Of a stretch of 15,436 nt of DNA, positions 1 through 6,904 are shown piece after piece (the first letter of the stretch is position 1; each line of letters starts with the position of its first letter). The notes beneath the pieces were generated by a model. That model saw nothing but the letters and a program-made list of their open reading frames with translations. It searched no databases and was not told the DNA's origin. The DNA lies in the NCBI GenBank assembly GCA_964412555.1, contig CAYPPG010000110.1, positions 1-15,436 of the forward strand, in the 5' to 3' direction. The DNA comes from CAYPPG01 sp964412555. Its GTDB lineage: Bacteria > Hinthialibacterota > Hinthialibacteria > Hinthialibacterales > Hinthialibacteraceae. Made by a program: the position numbers and the translations under genes.

Positions 1-377
1 TAAATCGCTCCGCGTAAATTCATCAAACGCACGGGAGAATGTGGACTCATGCGGGGGTGACTGGCAGCTGATCGCCACCATTCCATCAGGACTGGCGACT
101 GTACCGTGCATTTCTCCCGATGGTACGAATACCACATCTCCCGGCCCAATCGGTGTGAGTTTCTCGCCTTCCTTGAACCAGCCCGAACCTTCTGTAATTA
201 TAAATACATCTTCTGACTCATCGTGAACATGCTGAGGGAATTCCGCACCAGGTTCGTACCGGATATAGTTGAATGTCAAATGTTGAGAACCGCTTTCCGG
301 TGAAACCAACACTTTCGCTTCTGTATTACCCATATGAATGGTTTACCGTCGGATTGAATATTGAGAATTTGCGCCAT
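1..377 (-). pseudogene. Cupin-domain protein, frameshifted near its N-terminus and cut by the window edge
   Basis: This is a small single-domain cupin (conserved beta-barrel), last in the minus-strand directon. The ATG at 377 has an AAGGAG ribosome site 8 nt upstream and opens with MAQILNIQSDGKPF. That frame then stops early at about codon 34. The rest of the protein is read in another frame from the codon at 333 (MGNTEAKVLV...) to the edge. One missing base around 334-340 explains this. Cupin motif 1 is visible as PGAEFPQHVH followed by DESED, giving two metal-ligand His and an acidic residue. Motif 2 is GDVVFVPSGEMH with its His. Such cupins bind a metal and can be sugar isomerases, oxygenases or sensors; the role here is not determined. 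The start at 333 has no ribosome site, so an independent short gene is unlikely. The frameshift may be a real lesion or a sequencing error. The gap to the upstream isomerase is about 30 bp. Confidence 0.7.
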
Positions 378-407
378 GGATGCTACTCCTTATTTTTATG
401 AAGAGAT

Positions 408-1304
408 TTAAGAAATATTTTCTTTCACATGCTCGATGATCCAATCGGCGATTTTTTCATAATCGCTTTGAATCTCTTGATGCCATTGTTCTCCTGAATA
501 AACGCCTTTAAATCCGGAATCTTCGTAGATGCGAAAACACTTGTCAAAATCAAAATCGATATGGTTCCAATTGCCGTCAAAGCGAGTGACTTTGGCACAA
601 ACGATATGGTTTGTGTACGGCAAAAGTTTCTTTAATCCGGGATAGCGGATATTTTCAGCAAAGTTGCCAAAGTCGGGATTTGCATAAATCTTGGGTCCGG
701 GAGTTTCCTGGATAACTTTGATTAAATTGTCGGGATCATCGGATAATCCACCATGATTCTCGACCAATAATGATACCCCCTTTTCTCCCGCGTAACGGTT
801 GAGTTCCTTAAAGGATCGTAGTAGCGACTTCATGGACATGCTTCTCCCAGTATTGATGCGTATGGATTTCGCGCCCAATATGGCGGACGAATCAATCCAG
901 GATTTACATACTTCTACCGCCTTTTGACGTTTCTTTTCATCTTCAGTAGCAATATCCTCAGTCGGACCTTGAATATTTAGCAGGGTACATTTGTGTTTTT
1001 CGATACTTTTCCGCAACTCTTTCAGGTATTTGGGATCCCTGTTTTTCAACTGCCCGCTGTGATATTCAATATTATGAATACCAAACCGATCGGTGACATA
1101 TTCCGGATAGTTCATCACATCTAATAGCGGTTTACCGATGCTGATTCCCGATTCGGTCGATCCCGCAAATTGATAGCGGAATATAGCAGAGGTTAGCCCG
1201 ATGCGTTTTTTGGGATTGTTGTTTGTACGGCTGAATACGGCAGGAGCCATCGATGCGCAGAGAGCATTGGTTACTGCTAGTTGGGTAAATGTTCTTCGTT
1301 TCAT
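408..1304 (-). CDS. Exported sugar isomerase/epimerase-like TIM barrel (paralog 3)
   Basis: This 298-residue protein belongs to the xylose-isomerase-like/AP endonuclease 2 TIM-barrel family (PF01261), annotated as sugar phosphate isomerase/epimerase. I chose the ATG at 1304 over an upstream one at 1379 because TTTTGGAG precedes it by about 9 nt and because it gives the MKRR leader shared with the two paralogs. The leader (residues 1-25, KRRTFTQ then a short apolar stretch) resembles a Tat signal. The four metal ligands expected for the D-tagatose 3-epimerase type are in place: E182 (VENHGG), D211 (NPDFGN), H233 (NHIVCAKV) and E272 (YSGEQ). The C-terminal YEKIADWIIEHV is shared with both paralogs. 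It lies directly downstream of the decayed glycosidase, with a 41-bp gap. The substrate is unknown. Some PF01261 proteins cleave 3-keto-glycosides rather than isomerise sugars, so that remains possible. Confidence 0.88.
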   Translation of the reverse strand: MKRRTFTQLAVTNALCASMAPAVFSRTNNNPKKRIGLTSAIFRYQFAGSTESGISIGKPLLDVMNYPEYVTDRFGIHNIEYHSGQLKNRDPKYLKELRKSIEKHKCTLLNIQGPTEDIATEDEKKRQKAVEVCKSWIDSSAILGAKSIRINTGRSMSMKSLLRSFKELNRYAGEKGVSLLVENHGGLSDDPDNLIKVIQETPGPKIYANPDFGNFAENIRYPGLKKLLPYTNHIVCAKVTRFDGNWNHIDFDFDKCFRIYEDSGFKGVYSGEQWHQEIQSDYEKIADWIIEHVKENIS

Positions 1305-1345
1305 TTTGAATTCTCCAAAATCATTCTTGATTTTTATGGATATAC

Positions 1346-2034
1346 TTACATGGATTCTGATTCCAAAATCAAAACCCAATCATAGTCTTCTCCCGGATTT
1401 CCCGGAGAATCAAAGGATTGTTTATTGACAGTGCTATAGGAAGATAAATAGTCAATTGCTCCATTGCGGGGATGAAACCAATAAGCGGCGATTTCTGGTT
1501 TTGTGAACTTGCTCAAATCAATCGTCACTTCATGGCCTTTGGTGCAATAAATATATGCCCATTTTCGATTCACATCCCGAAGACAGATTCGCAAATCTTG
1601 AGAAGATTCATCAGAGCCTTTTTCAGAGAGTATCCATGTTTGATCGTAACGTGCATGATAATTGGGATGGCGTTCCATGAGGGCACGTAAATGCTTCATG
1701 TCCTGGCGGCCTTCACTCATCAAATGATCTTCGTTTAATGTTCCGTCAAGAACATCGCCGCCCATCGAAGACAATTTCCCCGTGTTGAAATTGAAGATAT
1801 ACCGATGCCCATACCCATATCCCATTCCGCCACTGAAAACCGACCAATAAGCCTGTAGCCGTGTTTCCCAGCCCGCTACCATTTGTCCTTTCCACTACTC
1901 ACAGGCAAAATCACGCCCTTCGTATTGGTTTTCTCCAAGCATGGTCGCTCGTTTATCCCGCCAATCATCACGCGTTTGATCGGAGCGATAATCGTTGTCA
2001 TACAGATAATGGAAAGAATGCTATGTAAGTTCAT
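1346..2034 (-). pseudogene. Remnant of a DUF4038-type glycoside hydrolase (C-terminal part, nonsense-interrupted)
   Basis: The reading frame ending at 1346 encodes the C-terminal third of a glycosidase like the intact one encoded at 2085-5867. It can be followed back to about 2020 (SFHYLYDNDYRSDQ, then ATMLGENQYEG with a candidate catalytic Glu), broken by an in-frame TAG at 1895-1897 and closed by another TAG at 2021-2023. After the internal stop come the strand-8 type segment (RLQAYWSVFSGGMGYGYGH), the DMKHLRALM segment, and the small C-terminal beta domain ending YDWVLILES. The last two match QMKHVTALL and KDWVFVLNA of the intact paralog. The signal peptide and most of the barrel are missing. 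An ATG at 2034 opens a signal-like peptide (MNLHSILSIICMTTIIA) in another frame, which suggests that an internal deletion joined the old 5' end to the 3' third. The product is probably not functional. Confidence 0.8.
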
Positions 2035-2084
2035 ATTAGATTCTTTTAATCTATGAGTTGTGGTCCCTTGTCTGTATATTTTTA

Positions 2085-5000
2085 TTACTGGGAATCGATG
2101 GTTTTCAATTGTTGATTGACAATTGATCGGTCGTATCCCGCATATAGGGGTAGAACGAGGCCCTTGCGATGGGAGCGCTTGGGTGTCGATTCTCTCAATA
2201 ACTCGCGTGTTCGATCCTGCCGCGTCTCCTGAACCACAACTTGAATCGGCCGAACTTCGTCGCTGTGAAGCGCGGCTTCATACCAGATGGCCGAAACATG
2301 GGAGTCTCGGTTGACGATGGCCGGTTCCAATTCGGAAGGGTCTTCGTTGCGGCTGCCGGTCCAGACGATGCCCCCGAGTACTTCCGTAAGCCCATCGTGA
2401 ATCGTTGTGAATTTAGTGGGCGAATTTTCTGTTTTGAAACCGAAAACCCAAAGCAAGCCGCTGTCATTGAGTACATGATGTCCTCCATCGGGATTGAGTT
2501 GACGCGCCCACGCTTGTACGCCCCGAAACTCAAAGGCATAAGGATCCCCCAGCGCGTTTCGTGGTTTTCCTTTTACATTTTCAATAAATACTTTTCCTCC
2601 CGGTTTCATACTGAGATACCCTCGGCCCCGGTGAATATGCAAGTCGCGCATAACCACCGTTCGCGTAGTGGCTTGCCCCACAAAAGGAAAGTTGTTTTTG
2701 TAGCCATCCCGATGATGCACATGCGCCTTTTCAATCACCACAGTAGAAGAGTCGCCGTCTACAATCTTAAAAAGCGGTTTGTCGACTTGATCCAATTTTC
2801 CGGTAATCTTAAAACGAGCCCACATAAAATTGGCCCGGCGAACCTTGCCGCCGACAGTGATGGTATCGCTGATCAAATATTTCTTTTCGGTTTGTGCATA
2901 AACCGTCGTTGCACCGGAATCCATGGCCTTTTGTATGGCTTGGGTGTCGTCAACCTCATCGTCGCCCTGTGCGCCAAAGTCATCGATACAGACCCATTCC
3001 TCCGGTGGATCCCAACGGACTTCCGGAGTTTCTTCAATGGGCAAGTGGAGGGAATTTTGTTTCTCTCCGAACAATGACTGAACACCATGAGAAACATACT
3101 CATCGATATCGGACGCCGTATTCCGGTTGCCGCGGTCGAGTATCGATGCTTCATAACCTGAGGTGCTAATGTTTCTGACGAATAGGTAAGAATCCTTATC
3201 ATCAGAAGACTGTTGATTCATGATGGCCGCTTCTGTGGCCGCTCCACCAGTTAATTCTGAATCCAATAACACGAGAAGACCTTCTCCCCTATTGCGTACG
3301 GCGGGCACGGAATTGACGCTTCTGAGTTGGCGCACCGATGTGGGGGAGCGGTCATTGAGCAAACCAATTTTATTTTGTTTGATGAGGTCGATATGCTCCA
3401 AAACCCAGTTGGATTCGTCGGAATCCGCCTGGACGCCAATGTCAAAACCCTCCACCCAAATGTGGGTGACCAATGCGGGACCATGCTTGATTAAATGTAG
3501 TCCAATCGCCCCTTGGCTATCTTCCGAGCGTATTGTTACATTACTCACTCTTGCCGTGTTGGACCCGTTAAAAGCCAGCCCAACCGCTCCCGGATTTCCA
3601 TTTCCGGTGTCAATCGTAAGGTTGCAAACCTCGTTGTTAAAACCGATATTGGACCACCGTCCTTTGTGAATCGTAGCTAAAACCGCTTTGCTTTTTCCTG
3701 GATTGTAAGCGGCCAGCCGGTCTTTCAGGCGAATAATCGTTTTCTCTCGATGTTGTCCGTGATAGCGAATGAAGCCGTTCCGTTCGGCCCCCTGGCCAGA
3801 GTCAACCTTATCTTGATAAAGGATTGTATCATGCACCAGATAAGTTCCCTTAGGAAAGTAACAGATTCGGTTGTTTTCTTTTGCGAAAGTCACTGCCGCT
3901 ATCAAGGCTTCTGTATCATCGGTCACACCATCGCCTTTGGCGTGAAAAGGGGCCTGAGTCACATCCACCGTGTTGGCCCCTTGTGGATAAACAATGTTTT
4001 TGGAAGAATATTTGTCTGCAAAACTTTGCAGTCCACTTTCCTCATTCGCGTTGAGAACAAATACCCAATCCTTCTCCTCATTCGATGGACGGTTCGGCAA
4101 TGAATATGTGCCATTTGTTGATGAAACGTTTAAGGCAATCGGCTGAGACTCACCTTCACGGGGATTGAACCAATGTGCGTGATAAGAAATTTGATCATCC
4201 ATATTGATGATTTCTATGGTCTTTTCGGCATTGTTTTCAGGAATGTAGGTAATATACACAGAACGGTCTTTCGCCCGCGCCATGTTCACGAAATCATCAA
4301 GCGCCTTTTTGTTGCCAAAATCATTGCTTTCAGGGCGCGATAAGGGATCCCCATCAACACGCAAATCTTTTAACGCCGGTTCTAATTTCCAAAAATCGAC
4401 CTCTCGAAGCAAGGCAGTCACGTGTTTCATCTGCTTGGCGCCGGGCGAAAGCAAATTCTTCACGGCTTTTTCTTGATCATTATTTCGGTTTTTATCCATA
4501 TAAACCAAATAATGCCTGTAGGTATGGATGGCGGCGCCGCTTAAATACGCTTGCCAAGCTTCCCAACGAACGCCATACTCTCCCAATCGGTGATCACCCC
4601 AATCTTCGGTTTGATCTCCTTCCCGTATCCCTTCCGAGAAAAATACAGGGCGAATCTTCTGGCGGGAATAATCTCGATAGACCCTTTGGGGAACCAGCTG
4701 CACCGCTTTGTAGGTTTGAATCCAATCATGACCCAACCAGCCGTCCTCGGCAAAATAATCTTTGCTCGAACGATTTCCATCCACGGCGTTCACATTCGGG
4801 TGTACGCTGATCGGCTCGCCATAATCCAAAAAGCGGGCGGCGGCTTTGCCCAAAGCCCGCCAAGGGCGTAAGTCTGATTGCTCTGTAAATTCATCGCAAT
4901 TTTCATCCGCCCAAACACCTTTAGTAAACCAATCGCAATGATCCTCACGAAAGGCTTTATCAAACTCGCCTGAAAGCGACCACATGATGTTGTACGCGCC

Positions 5001-5867
5001 ATAACGAGCAATGAGATAGCGGGTTAAATCTTCCATCTCTTCATTGCTGATTTTCGTATCCGAGACCCAGAGTGGATGCCCGGCCACGACGAATCCATGC
5101 TTCCAGCATTTGACAAATCGCCGATCCAGGGCCTGAAAATAAGCCGGGTTCATTTGGCGAAAATCCCCATTGCCGCCGCGTAGATATTCTTTTTTTCCAT
5201 CTTTGATTTCAAAACCTGGATTGTTGGGGAAAGCAAAGCCGCCCTCGTTTTGTCCCCAATTGTATGCTTGAAATGAACTATGATATCGATTGAGATAACG
5301 AATTTGGACAATGTTAAAACCGCGTTCTTTTCGATTCTGTAAATAGCGATCGACTTCGCTGGATTCTTGGCTCGGTTTGTCGACATGAATCCATCGGCTG
5401 TTGTTGAAATCCCAAAACTGTTCCGCCAAACCCAAAAAAGGCGTTCCGTCGGCATACTCAAAAAAACGATGGGCTCCATCACCCTTGGTTCGCACACGGA
5501 TTTGTCCGCGATAATTCGCGTTTTGTTTGATTTCAGCAGGCGTTGGCGCGACACAATCAAATTGCCCTTCTTCGCCATTAGAAGCTTTCCATGTCCATTG
5601 GCCTGTCTGGGTCGGAGAGAATCGAAATTTCCAGGTGTTCCCGCCATCCCAATAGGTATCAATGGTAATCGCTTCTGATTGTTCATTCTCGAAGGTAACC
5701 GTTATCGGTTCGGTTCGCCAATCGCCTCCTGTCTCTGTTACCGTTTGTGTATAAGGTGCCCAACATTTTACGGAATCAAGCGCATGAACCACAAATGATG
5801 GAAAAGAACATAAGGCAACGAGTATTAGAATTTTTTGAAGGATACGCATTTGAATAGAAAACTTCAT
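2085..5867 (-). CDS. Secreted multidomain glycoside hydrolase: DUF5060, apiosidase-like barrel, two pectate-lyase-type beta-helices
   Basis: The protein has 1260 residues. The start at 5867 is supported by AAAGAGGTG 3-5 nt upstream; an ORF extension to 5909 adds 14 residues without a ribosome site. Residues 1-29 are a Sec signal peptide ending VVHA. Residues 31-108 resemble DUF5060. Residues about 135-490 are a DUF4038-type TIM barrel (PF13204, the family of GH140 apiosidases); E301 in MWSLSGE and E412 in FFSEG are candidate acid/base and nucleophile. Residues 525-606 form the small C-terminal beta domain usual for this family. Two Pectate_lyase_3-type beta-helix modules then follow. The first starts near residue 634 (FHAKGDGVTDDTEALIAA) and the second near 959 (IDDFGAQGDDEVDDTQAI). 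A glycosidase joined to two beta-helices is unusual, as typical DUF5060/DUF4038 proteins are half this length. It likely acts on a pectin-like or apiose-containing polymer outside the cytoplasm; the substrate is inferred only from family. Confidence 0.88.
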   Translation of the reverse strand: MKFSIQMRILQKILILVALCSFPSFVVHALDSVKCWAPYTQTVTETGGDWRTEPITVTFENEQSEAITIDTYWDGGNTWKFRFSPTQTGQWTWKASNGEEGQFDCVAPTPAEIKQNANYRGQIRVRTKGDGAHRFFEYADGTPFLGLAEQFWDFNNSRWIHVDKPSQESSEVDRYLQNRKERGFNIVQIRYLNRYHSSFQAYNWGQNEGGFAFPNNPGFEIKDGKKEYLRGGNGDFRQMNPAYFQALDRRFVKCWKHGFVVAGHPLWVSDTKISNEEMEDLTRYLIARYGAYNIMWSLSGEFDKAFREDHCDWFTKGVWADENCDEFTEQSDLRPWRALGKAAARFLDYGEPISVHPNVNAVDGNRSSKDYFAEDGWLGHDWIQTYKAVQLVPQRVYRDYSRQKIRPVFFSEGIREGDQTEDWGDHRLGEYGVRWEAWQAYLSGAAIHTYRHYLVYMDKNRNNDQEKAVKNLLSPGAKQMKHVTALLREVDFWKLEPALKDLRVDGDPLSRPESNDFGNKKALDDFVNMARAKDRSVYITYIPENNAEKTIEIINMDDQISYHAHWFNPREGESQPIALNVSSTNGTYSLPNRPSNEEKDWVFVLNANEESGLQSFADKYSSKNIVYPQGANTVDVTQAPFHAKGDGVTDDTEALIAAVTFAKENNRICYFPKGTYLVHDTILYQDKVDSGQGAERNGFIRYHGQHREKTIIRLKDRLAAYNPGKSKAVLATIHKGRWSNIGFNNEVCNLTIDTGNGNPGAVGLAFNGSNTARVSNVTIRSEDSQGAIGLHLIKHGPALVTHIWVEGFDIGVQADSDESNWVLEHIDLIKQNKIGLLNDRSPTSVRQLRSVNSVPAVRNRGEGLLVLLDSELTGGAATEAAIMNQQSSDDKDSYLFVRNISTSGYEASILDRGNRNTASDIDEYVSHGVQSLFGEKQNSLHLPIEETPEVRWDPPEEWVCIDDFGAQGDDEVDDTQAIQKAMDSGATTVYAQTEKKYLISDTITVGGKVRRANFMWARFKITGKLDQVDKPLFKIVDGDSSTVVIEKAHVHHRDGYKNNFPFVGQATTRTVVMRDLHIHRGRGYLSMKPGGKVFIENVKGKPRNALGDPYAFEFRGVQAWARQLNPDGGHHVLNDSGLLWVFGFKTENSPTKFTTIHDGLTEVLGGIVWTGSRNEDPSELEPAIVNRDSHVSAIWYEAALHSDEVRPIQVVVQETRQDRTRELLRESTPKRSHRKGLVLPLYAGYDRSIVNQQLKTIDSQ

Positions 5868-5927
5868 ATTCACCTCTTTGGTTATCTGGTGTGCAAACTG
5901 TTTCGGCAAATTCGCACCTATGTAGCA

Positions 5928-6857
5928 TCAAATATTGGCCTTTACATGTTCGATGATCCAATCGGCGACTTGTTCGTAATCCATATCTTTTTCGTTCGGA
6001 TCGTATTGCTCGCCCGAATAGACGCCATTAAATCCGGCTTCTTCGCAAACGCGAACACACCGATCGAAATCATAAGGGGTATGGTTCCAATTTTCGTCAA
6101 AGCGCATCACCTTGGCGCACACCTGGTGGTTCACATACGGAAAGACTTTTCGGATATCTTGGAAAAGAGAATCGCTATCGAAATGCCCGAAATCCGGATT
6201 GATAAAGATATTCTTTGGGTCAATTTTTGTCATTTGAATGAGAAAATCCAAATCATCGGAGACACCGCCATGCTTTTCCACGAGAATCATCGTGCCACGC
6301 TCTTTCGCATAGCGATTCAACTCCTGAAACGATGCCAAACATCTCGGTTTGGAATTTCCCTCGTATCCTGTGTTAATGCGAATGGATTGCGCTCCCAATA
6401 TAACGGCGGCGTCAATATGCGCCCTGGCTCTCGCGAGAGACTCTTGCCGCTTTTCTTCATCTTCCGAGGCGAGATGGGCGGTTTGGCTGGCGCTGGATTG
6501 AACGTTGGTCACAACCGATCGACATTTTTCGATCTGCTTTCGTACGTCCTTAAGATAGGAAGGCCGCAACGTGCTGACATGGGCGATGTGATATTCCAGA
6601 TTATGCAGACCAAAACGATCCGCCATGTATTCGGGGTAATATTTCATCGATAAAATGGGTTTCCCGACACTCAGGTCGGGATATTCTTCCACCATCTCAT
6701 GTCGGGGATTGGTGAATTGATAGCGAAAAACGGCGGATGTCATCCCAATGCGTTTTAGTGGATCTTCGGAAGCCGCTTTGACAATAATTGTTGGTGAGAT
6801 AAAAGCAGAAGTTGTTGCAAGAAAACCAGTCGTTTTAAGTAAAGTTCTACGTTTCAT
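5928..6857 (-). CDS. Exported sugar isomerase/epimerase-like TIM barrel (paralog 2)
   Basis: The protein has 309 residues and the same PF01261-type barrel as the genes ending at 408 and 9426. AAAGAGGA lies 6-7 nt before the ATG at 6857. The leader (residues 1-29) starts MKRRTLLKTTGFLA, close to a Tat consensus (R-R-x-L-L-K), and is followed by an apolar stretch. Metal ligands by position are E194 (VEKHGG), D222 (NPDFGH), H244 (NHQVCAKV) and E283 (YSGEQ). It differs from its paralogs in having Lys instead of Asn after the first Glu ligand, and in a 6-7 residue insert near residues 53-60. It sits between the two large beta-helix proteins, 47 bp downstream of one and 60 bp upstream of the other, which suggests co-expression and use of sugars they release. 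The reaction is not determined; isomerase, epimerase or keto-glycoside lyase are all possible for the family. Confidence 0.9.
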   Translation of the reverse strand: MKRRTLLKTTGFLATTSAFISPTIIVKAASEDPLKRIGMTSAVFRYQFTNPRHEMVEEYPDLSVGKPILSMKYYPEYMADRFGLHNLEYHIAHVSTLRPSYLKDVRKQIEKCRSVVTNVQSSASQTAHLASEDEEKRQESLARARAHIDAAVILGAQSIRINTGYEGNSKPRCLASFQELNRYAKERGTMILVEKHGGVSDDLDFLIQMTKIDPKNIFINPDFGHFDSDSLFQDIRKVFPYVNHQVCAKVMRFDENWNHTPYDFDRCVRVCEEAGFNGVYSGEQYDPNEKDMDYEQVADWIIEHVKANI

Positions 6858-6904
6858 GTTAATCCTCTTTCATAAAATCAAATAATTGGGATGATGGAAT
6901 CATT

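Noticed and set aside
1912..2034. Independent 40-residue peptide gene starting at 2034
   Set aside because: It runs out of frame over the clearly homologous glycosidase remnant and is better explained as the old start after a deletion.
2241..3077. 278-codon plus-strand ORF
   Set aside because: It lies fully antisense to the beta-helix part of the 1260-residue glycosidase, which has a signal peptide and recognisable domains. The antisense product shows no motif.
5868..5909. N-terminal extension of the glycosidase to the ATG at 5909
   Set aside because: The internal ATG at 5867 has the ribosome site and places the signal peptide at the N-terminus.
5835..6653. 272-codon plus-strand ORF
   Set aside because: It is antisense to isomerase paralog 2 and to the 5' end of the glycosidase. 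Similar shorter antisense frames occur opposite the other paralogs, as expected from shared codon patterns.
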